Positions 34,641-45,940 of a stretch of 64,000 bases of DNA are shown piece after piece (position 1 is the first letter of the stretch; every line of letters begins with the position of its first letter). Source of the stretch: Chromera velia (lineage: Eukaryota > Sar > Chromeraceae); contig JAHBMJ010003220.1 of the NCBI GenBank assembly GCA_018398765.1, forward strand, positions 9,987 through 73,986. Reading direction: 5' to 3'. A program made the position numbers and the translations under genes. The notes beneath the pieces were generated by a model. It saw nothing but the letters and a program-made list of their open reading frames with translations, was not told the DNA's origin and did no database searches.

Positions 34641-36235
34641 CATCTTCTCTGAAACACCGTGACACAGCCAGAGGCATAACTCGGCAGTATCGAATTAAGA
34701 GAGCTTACTTAACATTTGCATTTGATGTATGAAACAAACTTGCACTGATTTACATTTTTTAAGTTATTAGCTAATACATACGGTTTATTAAAAATATAAA
34801 TATATGTTATTATTAAGTTATATATTATAAGTAACATGTGATTTAGCATGTAGGTCAGAAATCTATTTTTGGAAACGCCTCAAAGTTGAGGTTTAAAAAG
34901 CTAAGTGGCGGTGAAGGCAGCCAGAGTAGCAGGCCGAACGTTAAACTATTATTATAAAATGTATGGTAAATTAATTGTTTGCATAATATGATGTAAGAAT
35001 CACAGTAAAATCGATAGAATTGATATGATGATAACTTAGATTATAACGTAAAACTTACAGAAACTATAATATATAACCAAAAAGCCTGGTCAGGCCCGTA
35101 CCGCTCCCGGCTGAAGAAAAATACTAATTAAGAAGCCATGCAGAGCCAGCTGTATTACAACTTGCAATAGTCCAGGAATTTGTCCCTAGCCGGTTTACTT
35201 TATTAATGAATTACTGCATTCTCAGCCAGGCAGCCAAAAAGGTAAGGTTGCTAGCTAAGAACTTAAATATTTAGTTAGTTACTATAGTTTTAGTAAGATG
35301 GGGGGTGGTGCACATATAGGGAACGGCCTCTTAGGTTTGAGTGACCCGTGTAGGGGCGCCGATTTAGGGGCTGCGGCTAGGCTANGGCCTGCAGCAGGTT
35401 ATAAATATGGGGGGCAGAGGCGGCCGCCGGCCAGCCAGGGGGGGTAGGCAGGAAGGCTAGCTAGGCCATTGACGAATCAGATACAGCATTGAGCATACGT
35501 TTTTGTTTTAAGCTTCTTCAGATAATGAAATTGCCTTTAATAATTTTAATTTTTTACTTTTTACAGATATATAGATTGTGATAAGAGCCTAAGAAATGAT
35601 AAAAACGTTAGAAAGCACTAAAACTAGCACTAAAACATTGAAAAAACGTGTTAAAACTAAAAAGTGAATATTAAAAACTCTAGCAAAAACTGCACGTTTA
35701 CGCTAATCACCTTAGCCAATCAGTCAATACCTAGCTTAATACTATGTAGTAGTAGCAGTAGTAAAAGTGAACCGGTTTTTGAACTTAATTTAGGTTCATT
35801 AGTTTGAAGTGAACCTTGAACCCTTCCCTACCAGTACCGTACCAGTACGGGCCTCCATTATTCTAGTAGCAATTATAGCTAGAATTATAGCCAATTATTC
35901 AATAGATATATTTAATTAATATTATATTGATAATGTATATCATAACGTATGAAAAAAAAAATCTTATCAATTTTTTTTTTGAAAAATCTATTTTATACGA
36001 GAATCGTAACGAGATCATAAGTCAATATACGAACTAAACTAGGTACTAAATGATATTATTGAACACTAATATTAAAAATGAGGAGGAGTTATAGTTATAG
36101 CCTAGCTTCGATGGTGTTGTTTCATCGTTCAATTCCGGCATGCAGGAAGGGTCCATGTAAACTGGCCGGTCCTAAGCTATATAGTCTGAGGAAGAGCTCA
36201 TAGGTGGTTGAGGTCGAGTGTATATTGCTAGGCTC
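34641..36235. other. AT-rich intergenic island 4 (between convergent genes)
   Basis: The largest AT-rich island in the window, with no gene. A GC-rich patch interrupts it at about 35290-35470 and contains a single N at 35385. It lies between + strand exons ending near 34233 and the - strand gene ending at 36242. Confidence 0.7.
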
Positions 36236-36241
36236 CCAGAA

Positions 36242-37858
36242 TTACAGATGAACGGCTGAGTCTGAGTCAGAATTAGTTGTAGCAGCGAAACCCCTGCTTT
36301 GTCTGGAAAAGAGGAGGCTGGACGACTCTATTCCTGCAGCGGTTGAATCTGATGCATCAACTCTCCATTTGATGAGACGAGAAGAGCGCCGGTTCCGAGG
36401 TTTGGCCCTCAGTGGACTTCGGGAAAAATCGAGGGTAAAAGTTTTCACGCCTACCTGACCTCCCTGTCTAGTAGATACGACCCCCTCTTTTACAAGCTCT
36501 GCCATTGGAATCAGATAGAAAAAACGCCATCTGTTCTTTGTGTCGTCTTCTATGGATGGGCTGGTCGCCATTTGGCGACTTCCGACTTCCTGATATGCAG
36601 AGTCATTCTGAGGAGAGCTGACTAAGAGGAAGTCGAAGTCATCTTCATAGTACGGAACGGTCAGTTGTCCCGTTCTTTTCCTCGTTGTGACAAGGGAACT
36701 GCCAGGCCCGTCGTCTGACCAATTCACGGAAAAGGCACTTTTTAGCTGCAGCCTCTGCCACTGTCTCTGGGGGCAGTCCACAAGACGAATTTCTAAGTCG
36801 TACGGAAGACTCGCACAACGGGCTTCTCGAGTTTCCACCTCTTCGGGAATGGATCCAAACAATTCTAAGCATTTCTGCAGCATTTTCCACTCTGCCAAAT
36901 GCGCTCGACCCAGCTGCGTCTGGAGAGTGGCAAAGCTCTCTAACTTAACCTGTGAACTCTCTCCCCTTTTTGCTCTTTCCCAAAGGGATAGCAGTCTTCG
37001 TCCCACATGACGAGAACACGATTGTTTCTGCTCAAAACTACACCTCCTCTCTTCAGTGTCGTGCTTGCCACCACGACAAATTGAAAGCTTTCCTGGAGGC
37101 GCGAGATACTCAAAGTACCCCCCAGGGAAAATCCATACAAGCGGTGGTTCCTGCAATCCTTTTTGCAAAGAAATGCAAATCACAGACATTCCACTGTATC
37201 CACTAACATCTTGGAACTCCCAGGTTTGCCTCCTTCGCCCCGGGCGGTTCTTCGAGTGAGAGGTCCTCGACTTGACCTGTACAGGTAACCAGAGGTCTTC
37301 TGAACACCCGATGGGCCGAACCGCGATGTCTGCTTTCGCAAAATGGGGAAGAGGGATGGAGGGTTCCTCTAGTCCCCCAAAGTCTCCAGACGGGCGGAGG
37401 GATTCTCGAAGCAACATAATAGCGGAACGCTCTACCTCGTGGAGGTCATAGCACGCTTTGGTGTCACCATTGGTGCCTTTGTCATGGTCTGAGGATGTGT
37501 GCGTAGAGATGAGCCTGCGGCCACCTGAGGTGTGAGATGCTCTGTGTCGGTCCTCTTTGAAAATCGGAAGAGGCAAATGAAAAAGTCTTGGCGGCAATAC
37601 TCCGTGCTCTGTCGCCTTCAATTGATCACACAGGGAGGCTCCAGTACTCTGTTTTTGACGGACAAGGCCAGAACTGGGTCTACATGCAACAGTCACCCTT
37701 TCACTCCGATCGATTGGCACGCGCGTGTTCCGCTGATGAGGATGCCTGACCAGAATCCTTTGGGCGACTTGTTTTTGTCCTTTCAAGGCAAGGGCAGATT
37801 CTCTCGAAAACTCCGCGACACCAACAAGGCCTCTCTTGAAGAAGACGCCGGCGAACAT
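36242..37858 (-). CDS. Intronless protein with two PD-(D/E)XK-like (Q-x-K) segments
   Basis: One uninterrupted frame of about 538 residues from ATG at 37858; it stays open upstream to about 38038 without an ATG. Two segments look like restriction-endonuclease-fold cores. The first reads ADIAVRPIGCSEDLWLPVQVKS (Asp, then Q-x-K near residue 190). The second, near residue 370, has WQRLQLKSAFS and is followed by the strand-like pieces YYEDDFDFLLVS and FYLIPMAELVKEG. Each has the D...(Q)xK arrangement with a conserved Ser after Lys, so the protein may be a tandem duplication of one domain. A DNA-cleaving or formerly mobile-element function is inference. The gene sits alone between an AT-rich island and a divergent promoter, and its lack of introns stands out. 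C-terminus ends SDSDSAVHL. Confidence 0.5.
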   Translation of the reverse strand: MFAGVFFKRGLVGVAEFSRESALALKGQKQVAQRILVRHPHQRNTRVPIDRSERVTVACRPSSGLVRQKQSTGASLCDQLKATEHGVLPPRLFHLPLPIFKEDRHRASHTSGGRRLISTHTSSDHDKGTNGDTKACYDLHEVERSAIMLLRESLRPSGDFGGLEEPSIPLPHFAKADIAVRPIGCSEDLWLPVQVKSRTSHSKNRPGRRRQTWEFQDVSGYSGMSVICISLQKGLQEPPLVWIFPGGYFEYLAPPGKLSICRGGKHDTEERRCSFEQKQSCSRHVGRRLLSLWERAKRGESSQVKLESFATLQTQLGRAHLAEWKMLQKCLELFGSIPEEVETREARCASLPYDLEIRLVDCPQRQWQRLQLKSAFSVNWSDDGPGSSLVTTRKRTGQLTVPYYEDDFDFLLVSSPQNDSAYQEVGSRQMATSPSIEDDTKNRWRFFYLIPMAELVKEGVVSTRQGGQVGVKTFTLDFSRSPLRAKPRNRRSSRLIKWRVDASDSTAAGIESSSLLFSRQSRGFAATTNSDSDSAVHL

Positions 37859-38361
37859 GTGTGCAACAGATGAGCCACAACGTTGAGATTGCACCTCGAA
37901 GGTATTTTGACTGGTATAGTGAGAACAGAAATTCAGCACATTCAAGAGACATATCCCATTTTGACTGCACCACCACGCTTGTTGAGCTCTGTACGCGTTC
38001 CTGTACACGACACTTACACATATGGAAGATTGTTGCAAGAGTATCAGGAGTGTTGCAATTTAACTTGCATGTGGTGCAACACGCAAGCGTTGCATGCAGT
38101 GCATGTTGCACCGCGTTATACACTGTGTTGCACATTGCACGAGACTTTCTCTCCCGTGTGCACAGTGCACTCGACTATGTCTATATGCGTTTGGTGCACT
38201 TCCTTCTCGCCGTTCTCGGTCGAAGAGTCTCTCTCGGGGGCGGGAAAAGAAGCAAGGCAGGGCAACACCCGAAGGACTTTCTTGTCGTTTGTTTCCTCCA
38301 CGCTGGTTGCCAGCCGCCCCTCGGCCCTGATCGAGCAGGAAAAGGTTGTTTGTTTTGGCAA
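37859..38361. promoter_or_regulatory. Divergent promoter with a TGCA-rich block
   Basis: This is the spacer between the - strand nuclease-like gene (start 37858) and the + strand USP gene (first usable ATG 38362). At about 38040-38160 TGCA and its variants recur every few bases, including TGCATGCA at 38091-38098. If the USP gene has a further upstream exon with its Cys box, it should be here, but I could not find one. Confidence 0.35.
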
Positions 38362-38553
38362 ATGCAGAGCCCTTTGCACGAAGCGAATGAGGGGGGAGAC
38401 AAAATAGACAGTACATTGCTACTCCATGAGCGAATGTGTAACAAACTAGGACGGAAGCTTGACGAGCAACAAGGAGCATACGAATTCTTTATCTTAATTC
38501 GTGAGGCCTTGGAAGAGGAAAACCCGGAGCTTTCGAAGGTCCGTCCGCAGATG

Positions 38554-38590
<37 letters not shown>

Positions 38591-38617
38591 TGTGTGTGAG
38601 TGTGTGTGTGTGTGTGT

Positions 38618-38656
<39 letters not shown>

Positions 38657-38671
38657 TGTGTGTGTGTGAGT

Positions 38672-38710
<39 letters not shown>

Positions 38711-41135
38711 CGCCAAACATCCACCCACATCACACTCACCACATCCACTACCTCACCCCAACACACACACGCCCGCTCCCCCACACCACGTTCCTTTTTC
38801 TCCTTCAGTCTATTGTAGTCCCTTTTTGTACTGTATCCGAAAACGAAAAAGAGAGGGAAGAACATTTGCAACGTCTGTATGCTTTGTGAGTGCTGCCTCG
38901 CTTTCTTATGCTTTCTTGTGAGTGCACCTTCTTTTGAAAGCTTTCGGCCGCTCCTGGAGTGTCGACTGCTGCGAAATTGCGCGATTTGATTTTTTGTTCT
39001 CCCTTTCACATGTTTTTGTCTCCCATGTGTTCACATGTGTGCAGAACCCTCTCTGGGAGGAGTTTTTTCGGGGCTCTCTCATCGAAAGATTGGTCAAGAA
39101 GAAGGAGGGGGGGACAGAAGATGTGGAGTCGGGGGGAGAGCAGCCGTTTGAGGACATCAAAGTTTAACTTAACGTGGGATGCCGTTCAGTGCAACAGGGA
39201 GTCGAGACTTTCTTTGGGGAAGAAGACGTTGAGTATGGGGAAAAGGGGGGCAAGTAAAAGGAGGTGTTCGGTTGTCCAACGCACTCAGTACATTGAACGT
39301 CACGGTGCCGAAAAGGTGGGTGTCCCCTCTTGAAATGAAAGTTGTCCTTATTCCATTTCTAGATACTGTTGAAGAAGAGCCGACAGTTTTTCGGAAATTC
39401 GGATTATGCTCGTCATCCTTTTATGCCTTTTCTTTACAATGCACACGAACACATTTCAAGACAAATTCGCGCAGATTGATCTCCTCTTCAACGTCAGACT
39501 TTCAGATCGTTGAAAGCAAATCAGAGTAGGCAGCATTGCTCCTTTATCCTTGGCAGAAACAGTTCAATGATGTCACCTTGATATGTTCTGCAAATATTCA
39601 GGATGAAGGGTGTGTGGAAGCGCCCACCATCCTTGACATGTCGCCCTATGCGGCCAGGTCGTTGGGCGTAGACGGGAGCGACTGGACGTACGAGTTGTCT
39701 GCAGTGTTCAACCACATCGGTCAGCCTGATCGAAAGACTATCGGCACATCTTTCGATGTTCAATTAAGCAAATGCACGTGCTACGTGTTGGTGGGGATGA
39801 AACACCATCTCCTTTTTCTTCTGTCCTCGTTTGTTAAATTTGAATATACATAAATCTGAGACCAAACATGTCTGGCTTTATTCCTGCAGGAACGGCGGAG
39901 GAGGGACACTACATGGTTTTTGTGAAGCGACGTTCTACCTGGGTGCATTTCAATGACGCTGCAGAGCCATGCAGAGGAGTTTCCAGAAAGGGAAGTTCTG
40001 ATGGGGGAGGATGCCAGCATGTTCGTTCCTGTCCCCCACCACCCTGCTGCATGGGGGCGGAGGGTTTCCTGACAGTGTCAGGATCTCAATGCCCCCACGG
40101 GCGCCGCACCTACTTCCAACTCCGCCACGCCTCCCCCGACCACCGCACCTACACGACGTCCATGGAGGAGCTGCGGGACCTGCCAGTGGTGGGGGAGGCA
40201 CAGGGGGGGGTACGTGAGGATGGACCTCGAGGCTGCAAACAGGGACAGATCACAGTCGGTGAGTGTGTGTTCGCGTTCGCAAAAGATGATCAAAAACCAC
40301 TGTGTTTCATCTTCAAGTTTCAGAAGGCTCCTGTTTACATTTTTGCACTTTGAAATTCTTACCGACGCACCTTCTGGTGCTTTACTTTTGTCGCTCGGTT
40401 TGACCGACGTGATCTTTTTCACTTCTTTCCATGCATACGATCACATTTGCAGGAGCCCTCCCGGAAGTTGGTAGCCCTCCTCGAAAAAAGGGAACAGGAG
40501 ATCCTCAAAGAGGAAAAGAAATCTCGGTGCGTGCGTCAGCATATATCAAGATAGGGCGGTTTTTGTGATGGTCTACATGGGGCACACTCAAAAAGGGGGT
40601 GACCAACATTTTCCCCCTCACGCGACGTTCTTTCCACAAAAGACACCCTTCAAAATCTTTCAAATTGCCACACACAGACAGCTCTTCTTTTCTGCTCCTT
40701 ATGCAGTAAAGACAGACGCTCGAACGTGAACGTCGAGACTTCGGTCTTGCGAACGCATGCAAAGGAGAAAGAGAGAAAAGCAATACAGCGGAAGAAAAGA
40801 CATGCACAGAGTCCTGATGGTCAACTTCAAAAATCAGATTGAGATAAATGGGAGACAATCTTTGGTCTCTTTTTTTCCTCCTCGTTTGACCTCCTGCACA
40901 CCTGTATGTGTGAATGCGCATTTGGACTTGCAGATCTGTGTCCAGCTTCGGGAGTTCACTTCTCTCCAAGGTGCTTTCCCCCTTCAAGGTTTTTGGTTGG
41001 GGTGGAGATTCAAATTCAGAATCTTCGTCTTCTTCCTCCTCCTGCTCCACGTGCGGAAAGAAAGAGGATGCAGCAGAGGAAGCGAGGAGGATGGAAGAGA
41101 AGGGGGAAAAAGTTGAAGAAAAGAAGAATGAGTGA
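38362..41135 (+). CDS. USP-family ubiquitin carboxyl-terminal hydrolase (Cys box not found)
   Basis: Ubiquitin-specific protease by its conserved boxes. Exon 38362-38538 carries the QQ box as EQQGAYEFF. Possible exons are 38809-38885, from 39045 (NPLWEEFFRGSLIERL) and about 39363-39477. Exon 39557-39719 reads ILDMSPYAARSL and YELSAVFNHIG, and is spliced with a GTCAGC donor to the exon from 39890 with GHYMVFVKRRSTWVHFND, the His box plus FND motif. Exons 40454-40528 (LEKREQEILKEEKK) and about 40931-41135 give an acidic, Ser-rich tail (GDSNSESSSSS) ending at 41135. The nucleophile box (NxGNTCY-like) is not visible in any frame between 37860 and 38540. After FND three frames compete, including one with a TGA near 40070, so the 39970-40258 model is unsure. 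It could be an inactive paralogue, a damaged gene, or a gene with a hidden upstream exon. Confidence 0.65.
38557..38707. repeat. (CT)n(GT)n tract in the first USP intron
   Basis: CT units then about 70 GT units with regular GAGT interruptions, on the sense strand of the USP gene. Confidence 0.9.
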
Positions 41136-41749
41136 AAGTGGGACAATGAAGAGATGCAAGCCACCTCTCTACGACAAAACCACTCAGCTTGAGGACAATC
41201 GAACTAGAGGAAACCTTTGCTCGGTTTCTTTGGTAAAGCAAACCCCTTAATTCTGTACAAATTCTTGAACAACCCTTTTCCTCCTCTGTCACGGTACGTG
41301 CGCCCCCTCCCCTCTCTCCTTTGTGAACCAGGGGGGCTCTTGTCTACACCTACTGTCCTCTTGGCTGACTGTCCTGCTTTGTCTTCCCCGAGTGTGCGCG
41401 TCTTACCAAATGTCTTCCTACGCGCATGTGACTCGGTGATGGTTTTTGTGCATGTTGGAGTAGGTGTGGGTCGGTGTGGATGGGCCCGGTTTCCCGGTAT
41501 TGCCGGGTTTCTTTGAATCAGATACATTCAGGGTAATGCAAAGTGAGAAACAGGCGGAAAAACAAAAAATCGCCGAAGCTGTGCAGTCGGTACAGGGGGC
41601 TGATCTAGGGGCGGATTTGCAGTTGAAAATGCGGTTCTCTGCTAAATGGAAAAATCGAAGTAGCATCTACCGCGGGGGTAAAGAGGAATGGAGAATGGAA
41701 AGAAAACCTCTCTCTTCAAGGTGTTACTGTACTAGAAGAAAGGACTCTT

Positions 41750-42450
41750 TATATAGAAACAGATTTATGTATGGGTAAAGACAAGTTTTTATTATAATAT
41801 TATGTAATTAAGTGACCTAGTATACATAATTTAACGATAGGGTCTATAACAATATCATGTTCATTTTACTACTATATTTCAATTGAGGTACAATTTGAGT
41901 AATTAACATTTGAAACAGGTCTTATGATAATTTTAATTGAAATAATTACTCCCATCGTCGTTTAGGATAGCTTAGGAGTCACTGTGTATTATTAAAAAAA
42001 GAAACAGAGCGCTTGGAAGTTTAACGCTCTAAGTGAGGTTAGACATCCTCTAACTAACTAACTAACTAACTAACTATTCACAGCCGTAGATTCAAATCTG
42101 ATTCAGAGAGTTCAAAGTTATAGATTATGATTTAGTTCTAGCTCGATTTAGACTCATTTAGTTTTTATCTGGATACTATATGTTTTACAGTAACTTTTAC
42201 TATAGAGGTTTTAATAGTACTAAATAGTATATTAAAAACTTTATGACCGGTATCTTTTACATGTAAGCCCAAGAGCGTATCGACTGGGCCTCATGTCAGA
42301 GAGTCCGCCGAGCTGCAGAGAAACAGGCTTCAAACAGAATTAAAACCACCTAAATTGTTTTGTGACCTAACGCAATGAAGCACAATTTTGGTGCTGCATC
42401 ATAGCCTGCATGGTGCCTAGGCTGGTGCAAACTTAACAAGAGGTACGAGC
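41750..42450. other. AT-rich intergenic island 5 (between convergent genes)
   Basis: AT-rich spacer with an (CTAA)n tract near 42053-42075 and no gene. It lies between the 3' ends of the + USP gene and the - sphingomyelinase-like gene. Confidence 0.7.
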
Positions 42451-42478
42451 GATTTGCGTGAAAAGACAAACGCACGGT

Positions 42479-43360
42479 CTAGCCCCCCCATTTGAGAGTA
42501 CAGGTTATCGGATAGTGGTCGCTTACTATGACATCAGAATGCACTTTGAAATCAGAGACCTGCACATCTGCAAAACGCCGTCCCCCAATCTCCCCGAACA
42601 CCAAAAAATGATCGAGATCACCCCTGTCGTCCAACCACATTGCGTACGGATTCTTCGGAGGGTCATAAGTCGGCTCGTCTCTGCATTCTCCGTCTCCGTC
42701 TCTTCCCCCCGGAAACAACTTCACGCACTGTTTTCGCGAGCTGTTCAGATCCCCAGCGAGCACAACCACAGTGCGGGAGGGTTCAGTGTCCCACTCCCGC
42801 AAACACGTCTCCATAAATTCAAGCAACTCTGCTGCTTGTGGTACAATGCGGTGGCCCTGCACGCGGGGGTCGAGGTGGGTGTTGAAGATGGCCAGACTGA
42901 GCGTGTCGGACTGCTTTTCTGTGGGGTTCCTCACAGCTCTCTCTTCACTGTTCTTTCGCTCAGAGTCCGCAGCCACATCCAACAGCAGTCCCTGTACGCC
43001 CTTCCCACTCTTTGATACACTCTCGGAGAATGTGTGTCTCTTGCAGGCACGCAGAGAGGCCCTCTGCGCTTTATAGCTGCAGTACAAACCCCCAAACCGC
43101 CGCAGCCCCTGCCAAACGCTGTCCATCACCGTGCTTCCCCAAGACTTGTCTACAGCAGTATGAGACTGCAAAAGCCCCGCTTCCAACTGGGCGTTGCTTG
43201 ACCCCCACACTTCCTGCAGGAGAGCGACGTCGAACGCTTCGGCAAGAGTTCCCAAAGCGCCTGCACGCGCTGCCTGATCCCTGCAGGAGGCATTTGCGGA
43301 ATTCACAAACCACCCAGGGATGAGGAAGGCATTGCAGGACAAAACTCTTAGACTGGCCAT
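42479..43360 (-). CDS. Neutral sphingomyelinase-like endonuclease/exonuclease/phosphatase-family hydrolase, intronless
   Basis: Predicted Mg-dependent phosphodiesterase of the DNase I-like fold, closest by motif spacing to neutral or bacterial-type sphingomyelinases that release ceramide and phosphocholine. The 293-residue frame is complete: LSCNAFLIPG with Asn10, ALLQEVWG with Glu50, FNTHLDPRVQGHR with Asn160 and His162, AGDLNSS with Asp204 and Asn206, LDHFLVFG with Asp250, and VSDHYPITC with Asp281 and His282. All catalytic and metal-binding positions are present. There is no signal peptide or membrane segment. The ATG at 43360 directly precedes the first core strand. Substrate is inferred from family only; an inositol-phosphatase or nuclease role is less likely given QGHR after the HLD motif. 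Confidence 0.85.
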   Translation of the reverse strand: MASLRVLSCNAFLIPGWFVNSANASCRDQAARAGALGTLAEAFDVALLQEVWGSSNAQLEAGLLQSHTAVDKSWGSTVMDSVWQGLRRFGGLYCSYKAQRASLRACKRHTFSESVSKSGKGVQGLLLDVAADSERKNSEERAVRNPTEKQSDTLSLAIFNTHLDPRVQGHRIVPQAAELLEFMETCLREWDTEPSRTVVVLAGDLNSSRKQCVKLFPGGRDGDGECRDEPTYDPPKNPYAMWLDDRGDLDHFLVFGEIGGRRFADVQVSDFKVHSDVIVSDHYPITCTLKWGG

Positions 43361-44161
43361 TCGGCCTCCCCTACGCGCAACAGAGAAAATGTACTCTACC
43401 TTCAGCGTGCATAAGATTCTAGCTTCCCAACGACATCTGTACTATCCTCTACAAGCCGTCTCCTTCTGCCGTCTCCTGTTCACATGCATGCAGCCCGCGT
43501 GGGGTCTTCGTTCGTACAGCTACAGAAGAAGGAAGGGTCCATCACCGATTATACACACGACAGGTGTCCCAGGGCGTCAGATACATCTGTCTATACAGAG
43601 AATAGAAGAGAAAGCATGAGAGAGTTGTTACTCGCGTCGTCATTGAACACTGAACTGCGATAAACTGCATGTGTCGAGCCGTCTACGCGCGCAGATCGCG
43701 CGCATGCAGATATCCGCATGCATGCATGGTGAACCCATGTGAACCCCCCGCGCGCGGACGCCTCTGCAACGCGCGCTTTCGCGGATCGAGGAAGAACCTT
43801 TTTGTGCGATTCAGACTGCATGGCTCTCCGATGGCTCTCCGAATCAGACTCCGATCGAAAGATGCTCGTATGTAGTATTAATAGAAAGTTCCTGGCAGGC
43901 TCATCATTGCACGCCCACACATGTTGCCGGGTAGGTTTTTTGTCTCGACAGAGGATTGACTTGGGCTTTGTTTGAATCTTTCCTTGCGACTTTTGAGGCT
44001 GTTTTTGTATCACCGTCTCCTTAATCTTCTATCGTGTCTGAGGGCCAGCACCCCAAGAAAAACCACAACGCCTCTCTAGCCGCATAAAGGCACGAGGAGC
44101 CGTCGCGGTCTAGCGCTCCTGTTTGTAGGTAGTCAAACATTAGCAGTAAGGGGACCCCACG
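43361..44161. promoter_or_regulatory. Divergent promoter between the sphingomyelinase-like and primase genes
   Basis: An 800-bp spacer with TGCATGCA at 43485-43492 and a longer GCATGCATGCATG at 43716-43728, close to CGCGCG-type alternating stretches (43686-43703 and 43749-43785). No AT-rich island and no credible gene. It serves starts at 43360 (-) and 44162 (+). Confidence 0.4.
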
Positions 44162-45094
44162 ATGCTGCGTTCTGCTTTTCGCTCTTTGGAAGCTCAACAG
44201 AGCTCCTCAGTCTGCAGATTGGTGACTCAATATGGTTTTCGTCCTTTCCCCAGGTCCCCTCAGATGTTCAGTGTGTACAGACAACTCCACCTCTCCTCCT
44301 TTGACACAGCTCCAGCCGCAGCAGCTGCAATGAAGGTGGGTGGACGGTCTCCTGGCATTCCCTGCCTGTTTTTGTTCTGAGAGTGTATGTGATGTCAGCC
44401 GAGAGTTCTCCAAGCCAGTACAGACAGCTTCCTGTGGCCGTGTTACATCAGACGATTTTCATTTGATGTTTTGGGTTTCAACATGGGAGCCAGCCTCTCC
44501 ATTCGAATGCGTACTTTGGCTTTGTCTGTTTGCAGAAGCGTCAGCAAGACTGCGCATCTTCTGCTGGGAGGAAGGGAGGAGGCAGAGAGGAAAGGGACAG
44601 AGAGGGCCTGGTGTTCTTCCCCACGAAGGCCCACCTGATCGAGGCCAAACCTCCGCCTTCTTCTGCATGGGCTGCAAAGAGCTTGCCGAAAATCCAAAAG
44701 GGAGTGAGGAAGGCCGTCTCGAGTTACACGTTCTTCGAGGACTTCGAGAGTTTCTTTTTGTTTTTGCAGAACGCCTACGACCAGCAGAGGCCCCTGCCGT
44801 TTTTTGAAGTGTTCCCAGAGGACAAACCGCGTTGCCTCTACTTTGACCTCGATTCTTCGTCAGTCAAAAAATGTTCATAAGCCATCGTTCGTGTTCTTCT
44901 TTTCGGAGACTGCCAGTGTTCACACTTCCGTGAGACGAAACTTTTCGAGCTTGACTGTTCGTCAGTCGATTCACTCAGATTCGAGAAGGAAGGGGGAGAC
45001 CGGGGAGAGGAATCCGGCCAGAAAATGGGAGAATTCAATGAAAGGGGGGAAACGGGAAATCAAGAGACGAAAGGGGACTGCATTCTAGGCTTAC

Positions 45095-45134
<40 letters not shown>

Positions 45135-45891
45135 CTGAGTGTGTGTGTGTGTGTGTGTGTGTCTTTCTGTCTTGGTGTGTTCTGTTCTGTGGGTCTTTCG
45201 GCCTATCTACCAGCCTGCCTTCAGTTTCCGTCAGACTCGATCTCTTTCTCGCTACCCTTTCCTTGTTGATGCAACCGCTGACCTGATCAAACGAATGAAA
45301 AGAGGTCCCAATGCACAACACAATGAGGAAATGAACAGAAAGAGGTCTGACAAAAAAATGAAAAAATCCTTGCAGGGATGCCTCCTTCAAGGGCCGAGAG
45401 ATGCAACACGTCAAGGAGCTCACTGACATGGTCAGCAACAGGAGGGCTGGCAAGAGGAGCGCAGGGGAGGAAAGCGAATTGAGGGCTGAATGAATTCTGC
45501 ATGTGGACGTCGAAGTCCTCTGGGGGGGCCCTCGCTTGAACCGAACAGTCTGTATCGATACCTCACACTCTCCTTCTTTGTGTGTCCCGTACTTCCTTTT
45601 TGCGTGATGCGTGTGTGTGTAAAGTCGGTTTATCATCTCTCCTGTTTCTCTTTCCGCCTGTTTCTCTCTCTCTCTCTCTGCGTGCGTGTTTTTGTGCGCA
45701 TGCGAGTGTGCTTGTGCATGTGTATGTGCACTTGTGTGCGAGCGTGTCAGGTTCGGCATTTCTTTTGTGTAGACGACGCGGAGATCCTCGAGCCAAACGT
45801 CAGCCACCTTCTTTCTTTCGGTCTCTCTCTCTCTCTTTCTGCGGGAAGGAAGCAATGAAGGTCCCTTTCCTCTCCGTTGCACAGACACACA

Positions 45892-45940
<49 letters not shown>

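Noticed and set aside
36242-38038. Extending the nuclease-like frame to the upstream non-ATG start at about 38038
   Set aside because: The first ATG in the frame is at 37858 and the upstream codons are TGCA-rich promoter-like sequence.
37701-38479. Frames with many Cys and His (TLCCTLHE and the like) in the divergent promoter as a zinc-finger gene
   Set aside because: They arise from TGCA/TGCAC-rich DNA, show no spacing rule and occur in all frames.
44980-45110. Possible extra primase exon reading [11 protein letters not shown]
   Set aside because: It has an acceptor and open frame but no donor, and exon 2 joins exon 3 directly in perfect phase with the family alignment (TC plus G).
45431-45540. 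Apparent in-frame TGA and continuation ILHVDVEVL after primase exon 3, as if a stop were read through
   Set aside because: A GTCAGC donor at 45431 removes it, and the exon at 45751-45798 continues the family pattern in phase.
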